63,940 bases of DNA, from assembly GCF_000855665.1 (NCBI RefSeq), contig NZ_JXSS01000116.1, positions 1-63,940 of the forward strand, read 5' to 3'. This document shows, piece after piece, positions 35,397 through 46,550 of this stretch; within the stretch, counting starts at the first letter, position 1; the number at the start of each line of letters is the position of its first letter. The stretch is from Lysobacter sp. A03 (GTDB taxonomy: Bacteria > Pseudomonadota > Gammaproteobacteria > Xanthomonadales > Xanthomonadaceae). Position numbers and translations under genes: made by a program. Under the pieces are notes generated by a model that did not search any database, had not been told where the DNA came from, and worked only from the letters and a program-made list of their open reading frames with translations.

Positions 35397-36842
35397 TCAG
35401 GCGCTCTTTCGCTCCTTGACCGCCGGCTCTGCCTCCGCCACGCCCGCCACGTCGCCGCGCGCCAGATTCGCCTTGCGCACCTCTTCCGCGGTTTCGCCAT
35501 CCTCGGCCAGAAAGGCCTCCAGCGAATCGTCCATCGCCTCCATCCACGGTGTGTGGTGCGGCGGCGCAAGCGTTCCGGTCATCGTCGAGCGGTAGCTCTT
35601 GTTGCGATAGCCGAGGATGTCCTTCTGCTTGTCACGGATCCATTCCTTGAACAACACCCCCATGCCCTCGATGTCGAACTCCGGGTAGTCGGTCGGGCCA
35701 ACCAGGTCGCGGATGTACTCGGCCTGGAAGTCGATATCGCCGAACGCATCCTGCACGGCCTCCTCCTTCTCGACCCACTTCCGCGAGTCGGCGAGCATCT
35801 CGTCCCTGGAAGGAAGTGCGAGCTTGCCGAGGATCACGTCGCGGGCGTACCAGGCCTGCGCGTCGAACATGTTGAACGTGTAGTACTGGTCCTGCATGCC
35901 CAGGTAGATCAACTTGGGATTGTCGATCCAGAAGATGCCCTTGTAGAGGTCCTCCGGATACAGCCGGTTGTAGGTGCGAAGGGTCAGATCGTCCGGCAGG
36001 AACGGGAAGTAATGCTGGTAACCGGTGCACAGGACGATCGCGTCGACGTCGCGTGTGCTTCCATCGACAAAATGCGCGGTGGACCCTTCCACACGGGTCA
36101 GCAGCGGGTACTCGCGGAACTCGGGCGGCCAGTCGTAACCCATCGGCGAGGTGCGGTAGCTGAAGGACACCGACTTGGCACCGTACTTGTGGCACTGCGT
36201 ACCGATGTCTTCTGCCGAGTAGCTGCTGCCGACCAGCAACAGGTCCTTGTCGGTGAACTCGCAGGCATCGCGGAAATCATGGGCATGCAGGACACGGCCC
36301 GGGAACTGCTCCAGACCCTCGAAATACGGCGCATTCGGGGTCGAGAAGTGGCCGGTCGCCACGATCACGTAATCGAATTCCTCGGTTGAGAGCTCATCGG
36401 CCTTCAGGTCACGCACGGTGACGGTGAACTTGCCGGTCTCTTCGGAGTATTCCACCCACTGCACTTCGGTATGGAAGCGGATGCTGCGGCGCAGATCGAT
36501 CTTCTCGACCCGGCCCATGATGTAGTCGCGCAACACCGCGCGCGGCGGGTAGGACGCGATCGGCTTGCCGAAGTGCTCCTCGAAGCTGTAATCGGCGAAC
36601 TCCAGGCACTCCTTGGGACCGTTGGACCACAGGTAGCGGTACATGCTGCCGTGCACGGGCTCACCGTAGGCGCCGACGCCTGTGCGCCATGTGTAGTTCC
36701 ACATGCCGCCCACGTCGTTCTGCTTTTCGTAGCAGACAATTTCGGGAATCTCGGCGCCGGCGTTCGCGGCAGCCTCAAAGGCGCGCAACTGTGCAAGGCC
36801 GCTGGGGCCGGCGCCAAGGATCGCAATACGTTGTTTAGTCAA
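35397..36842 (-). CDS. tmm: Flavin-containing monooxygenase, probable trimethylamine monooxygenase Tmm
   Basis: 481 aa from a TTG start at 36842 placed 6 nt after AGGAG. This start gives the expected N terminus ahead of [20 protein letters not shown], whereas the next upstream start would add 11 residues. NADPH site [10 protein letters not shown] with Tyr208 at the position of the Tyr reported to matter in bacterial Tmm. FMO motif [11 protein letters not shown] fits FxGxxxHxxxF. Long blocks such as [27 protein letters not shown] and [20 protein letters not shown] are Tmm-like. It should oxidise trimethylamine (and other N/S nucleophiles) to the N-oxide with NADPH and O2. The extra C-terminal tail (about 455-481) is charged. 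Confidence 0.9.
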   Translation of the reverse strand: MTKQRIAILGAGPSGLAQLRAFEAAANAGAEIPEIVCYEKQNDVGGMWNYTWRTGVGAYGEPVHGSMYRYLWSNGPKECLEFADYSFEEHFGKPIASYPPRAVLRDYIMGRVEKIDLRRSIRFHTEVQWVEYSEETGKFTVTVRDLKADELSTEEFDYVIVATGHFSTPNAPYFEGLEQFPGRVLHAHDFRDACEFTDKDLLLVGSSYSAEDIGTQCHKYGAKSVSFSYRTSPMGYDWPPEFREYPLLTRVEGSTAHFVDGSTRDVDAIVLCTGYQHYFPFLPDDLTLRTYNRLYPEDLYKGIFWIDNPKLIYLGMQDQYYTFNMFDAQAWYARDVILGKLALPSRDEMLADSRKWVEKEEAVQDAFGDIDFQAEYIRDLVGPTDYPEFDIEGMGVLFKEWIRDKQKDILGYRNKSYRSTMTGTLAPPHHTPWMEAMDDSLEAFLAEDGETAEEVRKANLARGDVAGVAEAEPAVKERKSA

Positions 36843-37275
36843 GGAAAACTCCTGTTGTCTGGCGGCGGGAAACAACCGCGATGGGGCGCATCAATCGGGC
36901 GGAAGCGCACACGAACACATGAATCCGTCGAGAGACGGAACGAAAGTCCGTAGTGGCCCTCTGCGGTCACCAAACAGTGACCTGGTCGCTCGGCCCGATC
37001 GCCCAGCTGAACAGCCGACGCAGGTGCGCCGCGTCCACGGCCGACCGGCTTCATGCCGTTGACCGGGGTTGACCGGGATTGCCCGCGAGGCGAAAAAAAG
37101 ACGGGATTTCCTTCCCGTCCTTGCGGCGAACGAACCGCCGAACCGCGTCTAAATCAAGGGCTTTACATTAACGGACAATGTTAACATAAATGCAACGCCC
37201 ATGCCACTTACACGAGCATCACACTCACCCATGGAGCTGGTCCGTGCTACGAAGTGTGGACCTCGTGCCGTCGGG
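36843..37275. promoter_or_regulatory. Long spacer upstream of tmm with stacked inverted repeats
   Basis: 433 bp with no gene. Elements: GGTCAC-CAAACA-GTGACC (36965-36982, perfect 6-bp inverted repeat); CCGTC/GACGG (36925-36938) overlapping CGGA/TCCG (36936-36950), which cannot both form; tandem TTGACCGGGG / TTGACCGGGA (about 37057-37078); the minus-strand terminator at 37093-37119; and an AT-rich patch with TTAAC-N7-GTTAA (37168-37184). The tmm leader could be structured or protein-controlled. The start of the tmm transcript was not identified. Confidence 0.5.
37093..37119 (-). terminator. Rho-independent terminator (minus strand)
   Basis: On the minus strand a 7-bp stem GACGGGA / TCCCGTC with a 6-nt loop is followed by a run of seven T. 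It lies about 155 nt beyond the 5'-nucleotidase stop and about 250 nt before the tmm start, so it probably ends the nucleotidase transcript. Confidence 0.8.
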
Positions 37276-38184
37276 TCAATCCGGATTGGCGACCCCGTGG
37301 GGCACGTGGCCGGCAGTGACGAGTCCGCGCGCGGACTCGATGTTGTGCTCGGAATCATCAAAGAAGATGTCGGCCCCAAAGGCTTCCAGGAACGGACCCT
37401 TGGCGCGGCCGCCCAGGAACAGCGCCTCATCCAGGCGGATGTCCCAATCGCGCAGGGTGCGGATCACGCGCTCGTGGGCTGGAACCGACCGGGCCGTGAC
37501 CAGGGCAGTGCGGATCGGTGCTTCCTGGCCCATCGGAAACGCGTCCTGAAGGCGGTGCAGCGCATCCAGGAAGCCCCGGAAAGGGCCGCCCGACAGGGGC
37601 TCGCCGGCGCGGTCGAGCTCGTGCTGGGAAAACGCCTCCAGTCCGCCCTCACGCGAGACGCGCTCGCTCTCGTCGCCGAAGATCACCGCATCGCCATCGA
37701 AAGCGATCCGGAGCTGGTGCTGGCGCTCCGGCAATGCCTTGGCAGGCAGCAGCGTCGCCGCGGCAACACCGGCAGCCAACGCGTTGCGCACGTCCTGCGC
37801 ATGGGTGGAGAGGAACAGGTCGGCGCCAAATGGCCGGATGTAGGGAAACGGCGGCGCGCCGTTGCTGAACGCCGCGCGGCGGATCGACAGGCCGTGGTGG
37901 GCGATCGAATTGAAGATGCGCAGGCCGGTGTCGGCCGAGTTGCGCGAGATCAGGATGACCTCGACCCGGGGCGCCTCCGGCGGTGAGTCCTCGTTGAGCG
38001 CAAGCAGTTTGCGCACCAGCGGAAACGCCACGCCGGGCTCAAGAAGCTCATCTTCGCGGCTGAGCTGGTAGGCCGCGTAGGCATCCAGACCCTCGCTGGC
38101 AAACAGCGAATGGCTGTCTTCGAGGTCAAACAGGGTGCGCGAGGAGATCGCGACGATCAACGGGTCGGCTTGGTTATCGGGCAT
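37276..38184 (-). CDS. 5'-Nucleotidase (cytosolic cN-I-like family)
   Basis: 302 aa. Belongs to the 5-nucleotidase family related to animal NT5C1A: N-terminal VAISSRTLFDLEDSHSLF with the nucleophile-region Asp, VEVILISRNSADTGLRIFNS, the acidic LRIAFDGDAVIFGDESE, and the C-terminal GADIFFDDSEHN. HAD-type hydrolase expected to dephosphorylate nucleoside monophosphates in the cytosol. Same strand as and downstream of nadK (87-bp gap); its product pool (AMP, NMN-like compounds) is compatible with a nucleotide-balance role, but that is inference. Confidence 0.88.
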   Translation of the reverse strand: MPDNQADPLIVAISSRTLFDLEDSHSLFASEGLDAYAAYQLSREDELLEPGVAFPLVRKLLALNEDSPPEAPRVEVILISRNSADTGLRIFNSIAHHGLSIRRAAFSNGAPPFPYIRPFGADLFLSTHAQDVRNALAAGVAAATLLPAKALPERQHQLRIAFDGDAVIFGDESERVSREGGLEAFSQHELDRAGEPLSGGPFRGFLDALHRLQDAFPMGQEAPIRTALVTARSVPAHERVIRTLRDWDIRLDEALFLGGRAKGPFLEAFGADIFFDDSEHNIESARGLVTAGHVPHGVANPD

Positions 38185-38271
38185 GACGATATTGTGCGTG
38201 ATCGGTGTCGCAGGGGGTGCGATGGCAATCGGAGGTGGCGCGGGTGTATTGCGCTACGGCAAGACGGACCG

Positions 38272-39045
38272 CTAGCCGCCGACGAACTGCTCGGTCAGCA
38301 TGCGCTCTTCCAGGCTGTGCTCCGGATCGAACAACAGGGTGACGGTATGTTCTTTGGACTCGCGAATGGTCACCTGGACCACGTCGCGCACCTCGTGTGA
38401 ATCGGCCGTCGCGCTCACGGGGCGCTTGTAGGGATCCAGCACTCGCAGGCGCACCTCGGTATCGGCCTTGAGCACGGCGCCGCGCCAACGCCGGGGACGG
38501 AAGGCGGCGATCGGTGTCAGCGCGACCACATGGGTGTCGAGCGGCAGGATTGGGCCACCCGCGGAGAAGTTGTAGGCGGTGCTGCCGGCCGGGGTGGCCA
38601 CGAGGACGCCATCACAGATCAGCTCGTCAAGCCGGCGCTGGCCGTGCAGCTCGATCGACAGATGTGCCGCCTGGCGGGTCTGCCGGAGCAGGGAGACCTC
38701 GTTGTAGGCCAGTGATCGCACCCTCGCACCGGAGTCGGTTTCGGCCATCATCTCCAGCGGGCGCAGCACGGACGGCTTGGCCGCCTGTACGCGCTCAGGT
38801 AGTTGATCGGCGCTGTAGTGGTTCATCAGGAAGCCGACGGTGCCCTGGCGCATGCCATACACCGGCTTGCCCAGTTCGCCGTGGCGGTGCAGCGTCTGCA
38901 GCATGAAGCCGTCGCCACCCAGCGGGATCAGCACGTCCGCCTCGTCGGGCGCGTGATCGCCGTGCAGCGCCACCAGCTCGCTGCGCGCCGCCTGCGCCTC
39001 TTCGGCAATGCTGGCAAGGAAGGCAAAACGCAGGGATGAAGTCAT
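38272..39045 (-). CDS. nadK: NAD kinase
   Basis: 257 aa from the ATG at 39045 with GGAG 6 nt upstream; in-frame ATGs further out (39063, 39123) have no family sequence. Catalytic GGDG motif at 43-46 ([12 protein letters not shown]), [33 protein letters not shown], all expected for NadK. Phosphorylates NAD to NADP. Lacks the longer N-terminal part of E. coli NadK, a shorter form common in xanthomonads and alphaproteobacteria. Confidence 0.95.
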   Translation of the reverse strand: MTSSLRFAFLASIAEEAQAARSELVALHGDHAPDEADVLIPLGGDGFMLQTLHRHGELGKPVYGMRQGTVGFLMNHYSADQLPERVQAAKPSVLRPLEMMAETDSGARVRSLAYNEVSLLRQTRQAAHLSIELHGQRRLDELICDGVLVATPAGSTAYNFSAGGPILPLDTHVVALTPIAAFRPRRWRGAVLKADTEVRLRVLDPYKRPVSATADSHEVRDVVQVTIRESKEHTVTLLFDPEHSLEERMLTEQFVGG

Positions 39046-39092
39046 TGGCGGCTCCGGATTCATTGCCCGCAGGATAGCGTGGCTGCAGGACG

Positions 39093-39133
39093 CAAAAAAA
39101 ACCGGCGGGAGCCCGAAGGCCACCGCCGGTTTT
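39093..39133 (-). terminator. Terminator between NAD-GDH and nadK
   Basis: 8-bp stem ACCGGCGG (39101-39108) / CCGCCGGT (39123-39130), flanked by an A run on the left and TTT on the right. On the minus strand it follows the NAD-GDH stop by about 15 nt and ends in a long U run. Confidence 0.85.
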
Positions 39134-39147
39134 CATGAGCGCCCGAA

Positions 39148-42100
39148 TCAGGCCGCCGCTTCTGCCAACTGCGCCAGGCGACGCACCGCGACGGAAACGG
39201 TCGGGTAATCCAGGTTCTTCTGGTTAACGAGTTCGGCGAGCATCGACAGGGTGAAACGCAGCCCCTGGTCGTCGCGTGCCAGCCAGGCCTCGACCTTCGC
39301 TGCCGCCGGCTTCTTGCCGCCGCCTGCGAGGATCTGCCCGACGAGCGCCCGCTGCTGGGTCGCGAGCTCGTCACGCATCGCTCCACGGGCCAGCGCCTGC
39401 CAGCGTCCTTCCACCGGCAGGGCGTTGATCTGCTCGTGCAGCCACGGCAGCTGGAACGCGGCGCCGAGCTCGAAGTACGCACGCGACGCCTCCAGGGCCG
39501 ACACCTTGCGGGCGTTGGCGATCTCGATGATGTCGCAGGCGAACTCCAGCACCGGCAGCGCCGCCAGATGGGCAGCCAGTGCCGATGGCACGCCCTTGGC
39601 TTTCCACTCGGCCAGCTGGGCGTTGAACTTGTCGCGGCGGACCGGCGACATGGTCTCCGGCAACGCCGCATGCACGGCCTTGAAGCCGTCGCCGAAGCGC
39701 GCCATGCCCTTGGTGATTTCCGGCATCGGGCCCGGACGCGACAGCAGCCAGCGGGTGACCGAGCGCAGCAGGGCCCAGATCGTCTGCAACGCGTCGATCT
39801 GCACCGACTCCAGCACCTTTCCGTCGAGCGCGTCGATCTGCGCCCACAGCGCGCGGGCATCCAGCGCCTCGCGGGCAATGGTGTAGGCCTCGGCGATCTC
39901 GCCGGGACTGCGGCCGGTGTCCTCCTGCATCCGCAGGGTGAACGTGGCCCCCATCCGGTTGACCATCGAGTTGGTGATGGCGGTGGCGATGATCTCGCGC
40001 TTCAGGCGGTGTCCTTCCATCGCCTTGGCGTACTTGGCCTGCAGGGGTTTGGGGAAGTAACGCACCAGCTCCTTGGACAGGTAGGGATCCTCGGGCACGT
40101 CCGAATCCACCAGCTGCTGGAACAACACCAGCTTGCTGTAGGACAGCAGCACCGCCAGCTCCGGCCGGGTCAGCCCGAGCCCGCGCGCCTTGCGGTCGGC
40201 GAATTCGGCATCCGACGGCAGATACTCGATCTGCCGGTCCAGCAGGCCCTGCGACTCCAGGGTCTGGATGAAGTGCTGCTTGGAGCCCAGGCGAGGCGCG
40301 CTCATGCGCTCCATCAGGCTGATCGCCTGGTTCTGGCGGTAGTTGTCCACCAGCACCAGCCCGGCGAGCTCGTCGGTCATTTCCGCCAACAGCTTGTTGC
40401 GCGCCGGCAGGGTGAGTTTCTTCAGCTTGACCTGCTCGTTGAGCAGGATCTTGATGTTGACCTCACGATCCGAGGTGCCCACACCAGCAGAGTTGTCGAT
40501 GAAGTCGGCGTTGAGCAGCGCGCCCGCCTGGGCGGCCTCGATGCGGCCCAGCTGGGTCATGCCCAGGTTGCCGCCCTCGCCGATCACCTTGCAACGCACG
40601 TCACGGCCGTCGATACGCAGGCCGTTGTTGCCGCGGTCACCGACGTCGGCGTGGCTCTCGGTGCTGGCCTTGATGTAGGTACCGATGCCGCCGTTCCAGA
40701 GCAGGTCGACGGGCGCCTTGAGGATCGCGCTCATCAGCTCGTTCGGGCTCATGGCGTCAACCGACTCGTCGATGCCGAGGACGGCCTTGACCTGCGGGGT
40801 CAGTTCGATCGACTTGGCGCTGCGCGGGAACACCCCGCCGCCTTCGCTGATCAGCTCGCGCTTGTAATCGTCCCAGCTGGAGCCGGCCAGCTTGAACAGG
40901 CGCTGGCGCTCCTTGTAGGACGTGGCCGCCACCGGATCGGGGTCCAGGAAAATGTGGCGGTGGTCGAACGCGGCGACCAGGCGGATGTGCTTGGAGAGCA
41001 GCATGCCGTTACCGAACACGTCGCCGGACATGTCGCCGATGCCGACCGCGGTGAAGTCTTCCTTCTGGGTGTTCACGCCCAGGGCGCGGAAGTGGCGCTT
41101 GACCGACTCCCACGCGCCGCGCGCGGTGATGCCCATCCCCTTGTGGTCGTAACCGACCGAGCCGCCGGAGGCGAATGCATCACCCATCCAGAAGTTGTGG
41201 TCGGCGGAGATCGCGTTGGCGATGTCGGAGAAACGGGCTGTGCCCTTGTCGGCTGCGACGACCATGTAGGCGTCATCGCCGTCATGGCGCACGACGTTGT
41301 CGGGGTGCACGACCTTGCCGTCCACCAGGTTGTCGCTGATGTCGAGCAGACCGTTGATGAACATCTGGTAGCAGGCCACTCCCTCTGCCTGCAGCGCAGC
41401 ACGATCAGACGGCGGGCGCTTGACGATGAAGCCGCCCTTGGCGCCGACCGGCACGATGATCGTGTTCTTGACCATCTGCGCCTTGACCAGGCCTAGCACC
41501 TCGGTGCGGAAATCCTCGCGCCGGTCTGACCAGCGCAGGCCGCCGCGGGCCACTGGCCCGAAGCGCAGGTGGATGCCTTCCACGCGCGGGCCGTAGACGA
41601 AGATCTCGCGGTACGGACGCGGCTTGGGCAGGTCGGGTACCAGCGCGGAATCGAACTTGTAGGCCACATAGCCGCAATCGGCTCCGCCCACGCCGCACTG
41701 GTAGTAGCTGGTGCGCAGGGTCGCCTCAATCACCTCCATGAAGCTGCGCAGGATGCGGTCTTCGTCCAGGCTGGAAACGCGGTCCAGCAGCGCCATCAGC
41801 GCGGTCGAAGCAGCTTCGGTCTGGGCCTCGCGCTTGCCACCGCGGGCCGCGACGACCGGTGCCAGCGCCGCCAGCACGGTCTCGTCACCGCCGCTCAGGC
41901 GCTCGACCTGCTGCTGCAGCAATTGCTGCCCGGCCTTGATGTCCGCCTTGTTCTCGCTGCCGGTGCTGGGATCGAAGCGCGCTTCGAACAGTTCCACCAG
42001 CAAGCGGGCCAGGACGGGGTAACGCGCGAACGTCTCCTCCACGTAGCTCTGCGAGAACGGCACGCCCACCTGGAGCAGGAACTTGGCGTAGGCACGCAGC

Positions 42101-44172
42101 ATCGCGACCTGGCGCCAGGTCAGCCCGGCGGCGAGGATCAGGCGATTGAGTCCGTCGTTCTCCGCCTCGCCACGCCAGGTGCGGGAGAACGCGTCCTCGA
42201 AGTTGTCGCCGATACCGTCGACGTCGACATCCGGCGTACCGGTCTCGACCTCGAAATCCTGGATGTAGACCACTTCGCCGTCGGCGTGCAGACGATAGGG
42301 ATGCTCGGCGATCACCCGCAGCCCCATGTTCTCCATCATCGGCAGTGCGTCCGACAACGAGATGTCGTCGTGCTGGCGGTAGAACTTGAAACGCAGCCCC
42401 CCGGTGCCCGGCCGGCTGCGGTACAGGCTCAGGCGCAGGTCCTCGGGCCCCTTCAGGGCGGCGAGGTGCTCGACGTCCGCGGCGGCCACGGGAAGCGAGA
42501 CGTTCTCGATGTAGCCCGCCGGCAGCGCGTTGCCGAAGGTCGCTGCCATCTCCAGGCCGCGCTCCTCGCCGTGGCGCTCGGCGAGCACGCCGGCCAGGTC
42601 CTCGCGCCAGTCACGGACGATTTCCGCCAGCTCCGCCTCAATGACCGCGTTGTCGACCTGCGGCATGCCTTCCACGCCCAGCGCGCCGGGCTTGGGGCGC
42701 ACCAGCACGTGCAGCTGCGCCAGCGGCGAATCGCTCAGCATCACGGTAGTGTCGATGTGCTCGCCATGCAGCTCGCGCTTGAGCATCGCCTCGATGCGCA
42801 GGCGCACGTCGGTGTTGAAACGCTCGCGCGGGATATAGACCAGGCCGGAGAAGAACCGGCCAAAGCGGTCGCGGCGCAGGAACAGCTTGCTGCGCACGCG
42901 CTCCTGCAGGCCCAGGATGCCAGTGGCGGTCCTCAGCAGCTCCTCGCCGCTGGACTGGAACAGCTCGTCGCGCGGCAGGGTCTCCAGGATGTGGCGCAGC
43001 GCCTTGCCGCTGTGGCTGTCATCGGCGAAGCCCGAGTGACGCATGACGTAGTCGTGGCGCTCGCGCACCAGCGGGATATCCCACGGGCGACGGGTGTAGG
43101 CGCTGGACGTGTACAGGCCCAGAAAGCGCTCCTCGCGCACTGGTTTGCCGTTGTCGTCAAAGCTCAGCACGCCGATGTAATCCATGTAACCGCGGCGGTG
43201 CACGGTGGCCCGCGCGTTGGTCTTGGTCAGGATCAGCGCGTCGACCGAGCCCGAGTTGGGCATGCGCGTCGCCGCCAGGGAGGAAAGCGAACGCGGCTTG
43301 TGGTTGTCCTTGCCGCGCAGCAGGCCCAGGCCGCTGCCCTTGACCGCGCGCAGCACGTCTTCTCCGCCCTGCTCGACCACGTCGTACTCGCGGTAGCCCA
43401 GGAAGGTGAAGTGGTTGTCAGCCACCCAGTGCAGAAACTCGCGACCCTCGTTGCGGCCCGCGTCGTCCACAGGCAGGGTGCGATTGGCCAGGTCGTCGGC
43501 TACTTCCAGCATCTTGCCGCGCATCTCGCTCCAGTCCGCGACGATCGCGCGCACGTCGTCGAGCACTGTCGACAGCTTCTTCTCGATTCCCGCCATCGAA
43601 GCCTTGGACTGGCGGTCGATCTCAAGGTGCATCAGCGATTCGGGCTCGCCTTCGCCGATCGCGGTCAGCTTGCCGGCCTTGTCGCGGCTGACCGGTACCA
43701 CCGGATGGCCGAGCACGTGCACGCCGATGTCCGCCTCCGCCAGCGCCATGGACACCGAGTCGACCAGGAACGGCATGTCATCGTTGATGACCTGCAGCAC
43801 GGTGTGCGGCGACTCCCAACCGTCGCTGTCCAGGGTCGGGTTGAACAGGCGGATCTTCGCAGCGCCCGGCTTGCGCTGACCGGCGAAGGCAAGCATGTCC
43901 ACCGCAAGTGCTGCCCAGCCCTGAGCGGAGTGTTGGACCCACTCGTCATCGCCCATGCGCTCGTAGAAGGCCTTGGCGAACGCCTCGGCCTGGGCCTGAT
44001 CCTTCTTGGCGGCCTGCTTGCGGACGACGCCCAGGATCGTCTCAAGCGAGACGTCGCCTGCTGCGGAAACCTCGCCCGCGGTGGTTGCGACGGCGGTACT
44101 GGCCGCGCCCTTGGTGGCGGAAGCGGATTTCTTGCCGGTGCGGCGGGCGGGGGCTTTGCGTTCAGTGCTCAT
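39148..44172 (-). CDS. gdhB: NAD-specific glutamate dehydrogenase, large (180 kDa) type
   Basis: 1674 aa, within the normal range of the L-GDH180 family. An N-terminal Ala/Thr/Lys-rich extension of about 40 residues precedes ACT-like regulatory domains (QVINDDMPFLVDSVSMALAE). The catalytic core has GGLRWSDRREDFRTEVLGLV, the active-site lysine segment IIVPVGAKGGFIVK and WNGGIGTYIKA. The C-terminal domain is helical. It deaminates glutamate to 2-oxoglutarate for catabolism and is often allosterically regulated. Single gene with its own terminator; pairs metabolically with the NADP-GDH at 7.6 kb. Confidence 0.96.
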   Translation of the reverse strand: MSTERKAPARRTGKKSASATKGAASTAVATTAGEVSAAGDVSLETILGVVRKQAAKKDQAQAEAFAKAFYERMGDDEWVQHSAQGWAALAVDMLAFAGQRKPGAAKIRLFNPTLDSDGWESPHTVLQVINDDMPFLVDSVSMALAEADIGVHVLGHPVVPVSRDKAGKLTAIGEGEPESLMHLEIDRQSKASMAGIEKKLSTVLDDVRAIVADWSEMRGKMLEVADDLANRTLPVDDAGRNEGREFLHWVADNHFTFLGYREYDVVEQGGEDVLRAVKGSGLGLLRGKDNHKPRSLSSLAATRMPNSGSVDALILTKTNARATVHRRGYMDYIGVLSFDDNGKPVREERFLGLYTSSAYTRRPWDIPLVRERHDYVMRHSGFADDSHSGKALRHILETLPRDELFQSSGEELLRTATGILGLQERVRSKLFLRRDRFGRFFSGLVYIPRERFNTDVRLRIEAMLKRELHGEHIDTTVMLSDSPLAQLHVLVRPKPGALGVEGMPQVDNAVIEAELAEIVRDWREDLAGVLAERHGEERGLEMAATFGNALPAGYIENVSLPVAAADVEHLAALKGPEDLRLSLYRSRPGTGGLRFKFYRQHDDISLSDALPMMENMGLRVIAEHPYRLHADGEVVYIQDFEVETGTPDVDVDGIGDNFEDAFSRTWRGEAENDGLNRLILAAGLTWRQVAMLRAYAKFLLQVGVPFSQSYVEETFARYPVLARLLVELFEARFDPSTGSENKADIKAGQQLLQQQVERLSGGDETVLAALAPVVAARGGKREAQTEAASTALMALLDRVSSLDEDRILRSFMEVIEATLRTSYYQCGVGGADCGYVAYKFDSALVPDLPKPRPYREIFVYGPRVEGIHLRFGPVARGGLRWSDRREDFRTEVLGLVKAQMVKNTIIVPVGAKGGFIVKRPPSDRAALQAEGVACYQMFINGLLDISDNLVDGKVVHPDNVVRHDGDDAYMVVAADKGTARFSDIANAISADHNFWMGDAFASGGSVGYDHKGMGITARGAWESVKRHFRALGVNTQKEDFTAVGIGDMSGDVFGNGMLLSKHIRLVAAFDHRHIFLDPDPVAATSYKERQRLFKLAGSSWDDYKRELISEGGGVFPRSAKSIELTPQVKAVLGIDESVDAMSPNELMSAILKAPVDLLWNGGIGTYIKASTESHADVGDRGNNGLRIDGRDVRCKVIGEGGNLGMTQLGRIEAAQAGALLNADFIDNSAGVGTSDREVNIKILLNEQVKLKKLTLPARNKLLAEMTDELAGLVLVDNYRQNQAISLMERMSAPRLGSKQHFIQTLESQGLLDRQIEYLPSDAEFADRKARGLGLTRPELAVLLSYSKLVLFQQLVDSDVPEDPYLSKELVRYFPKPLQAKYAKAMEGHRLKREIIATAITNSMVNRMGATFTLRMQEDTGRSPGEIAEAYTIAREALDARALWAQIDALDGKVLESVQIDALQTIWALLRSVTRWLLSRPGPMPEITKGMARFGDGFKAVHAALPETMSPVRRDKFNAQLAEWKAKGVPSALAAHLAALPVLEFACDIIEIANARKVSALEASRAYFELGAAFQLPWLHEQINALPVEGRWQALARGAMRDELATQQRALVGQILAGGGKKPAAAKVEAWLARDDQGLRFTLSMLAELVNQKNLDYPTVSVAVRRLAQLAEAAA

Positions 44173-44263
44173 GCGAATGTAGTTTCCAATGCAGTGAGGC
44201 CCGCGTTTTCACACGGGCCAAGGCTCAGGAGTCAGTACACCAGATGGGTGTGGACGTGCATTT

Positions 44264-45424
<1,161 letters not shown>

Positions 45425-45534
45425 GTCCGCACCTCTGGCTGGTAAACGATCCGTCAATTGTAGCCCTGCGCGGCGATTAAACCGAACCGGCAGGCGCAAC
45501 CGTGCTTGACCTGCGCGCGGCCCGTCATCACACT

Positions 45535-45552
45535 TATCGCTGCATCGCGATA
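45535..45552. promoter_or_regulatory. Inverted repeat upstream of the ArsR-type regulator (candidate operator)
   Basis: TATCGC-TGCATC-GCGATA: perfect 6-bp arms with a 6-nt spacer, ending 5 bp before the regulator start and between divergent genes. ArsR-family proteins bind short imperfect palindromes, and SahR regulators commonly control their own methionine operon. Confidence 0.5.
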
Positions 45553-45557
45553 GGTGG

Positions 45558-46550
45558 ATGAATATGGATCTGGAAGGCTGGTCGTCACGTCTCAAGGTGT
45601 TTGCCGACGCGACACGGGTGCGGCTGCTCACATTGCTGGAACGTGAAGAGCTCACCGTCGCCGAGCTTTCGGCCATCACCCGACTGGCCCAGCCGCGGGT
45701 ATCCACGCATCTGGCGCGCCTGAAGGATGCGGGACTGGTGCGGGATCGGCGCGCCGGTGTGTCGGCTTATTACCGCTTCGACGAGGCGGCTCTAGACCCC
45801 GCCCAGCGCGCCCTGTGGAACACCCTGCGCGAGGGCAGCGACGATCCGCTGTTGCGCCAGGACGCCGAGCAGGTCCGCCAGGTGCTGGCGATGCGCGCCG
45901 CTGACCAGAACTGGGCCGACTCGGTGGCCGGCGACATGGAACGCCACTACTCGCCCGGCCGCACCTGGGAAGCGATGGCGCGCTCCGCCTTGCCGCTGCT
46001 GGAGACCGGCGACGTGCTGGACGTGGCTTCCGGCGACGGCGTGCTGGCCGAGCTGCTGGCCCCGCATTCGCACCGCTACGTGTGCCTGGATTCGAGCACC
46101 AAGGTGGTGCTTGCCGCCTCCGAGCGCCTGCGCCGGCTGGAAAACGTCGAGGTGCAGGAAGGCGATATGCACGAGCTGCCTTTCGCCGATGCCAGCTTCG
46201 ACCTGGTCGTGTTGATGCACGCCCTGTCCTACGCCGACCATCCCGCCGAAGCCGTGGCGGAGGCGGCGCGGGTGCTGAGGCCCGGCGGTCGCCTGCTGCT
46301 GACCAGCCTGGGCGACCACGGCCACCGCTCGGTGGTGGAAGCGTACGGCCACGTCAACCTCGGGTTCACGGCCGCCAAGCTGACCAGCATGGTCGGCAAG
46401 GCCGGGCTGGGGGTGGAGAGTTGCGAGACCGTTACCCGCGAGCGTCGCCCGCCGCATTTTGAGGTGATCGCCCTGCTTGCCCGCAAGCCCTCCGCCGATG
46501 CGCCGTCGAAAATACGCACGACGCGCAAGAAGACCGGGTCGACATCATGA
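45558..46550 (+). CDS. sahR: ArsR-family regulator fused to a SAM-methyltransferase domain (SahR-like)
   Basis: 330 aa. Winged-helix domain about 1-90 ([38 protein letters not shown]). The C-terminal class I methyltransferase fold about 120-310 has [22 protein letters not shown] and [20 protein letters not shown]. No CxC metal site typical of arsenic sensors is present. It overlaps the first metH gene by 4 bp. The SahR group of ArsR proteins in Proteobacteria responds to S-adenosylhomocysteine and controls methionine-cycle genes; assignment rests on context plus the SAM-binding fold. An enzyme role for the second domain cannot be excluded. Confidence 0.8.
   Translation: MNMDLEGWSSRLKVFADATRVRLLTLLEREELTVAELSAITRLAQPRVSTHLARLKDAGLVRDRRAGVSAYYRFDEAALDPAQRALWNTLREGSDDPLLRQDAEQVRQVLAMRAADQNWADSVAGDMERHYSPGRTWEAMARSALPLLETGDVLDVASGDGVLAELLAPHSHRYVCLDSSTKVVLAASERLRRLENVEVQEGDMHELPFADASFDLVVLMHALSYADHPAEAVAEAARVLRPGGRLLLTSLGDHGHRSVVEAYGHVNLGFTAAKLTSMVGKAGLGVESCETVTRERRPPHFEVIALLARKPSADAPSKIRTTRKKTGSTS

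Noticed and set aside
37149-37430. 93-codon minus-strand frame near the nucleotidase 3' end
   Set aside because: Overlaps the true 5'-nucleotidase frame and continues into the AT-rich spacer; no protein features.
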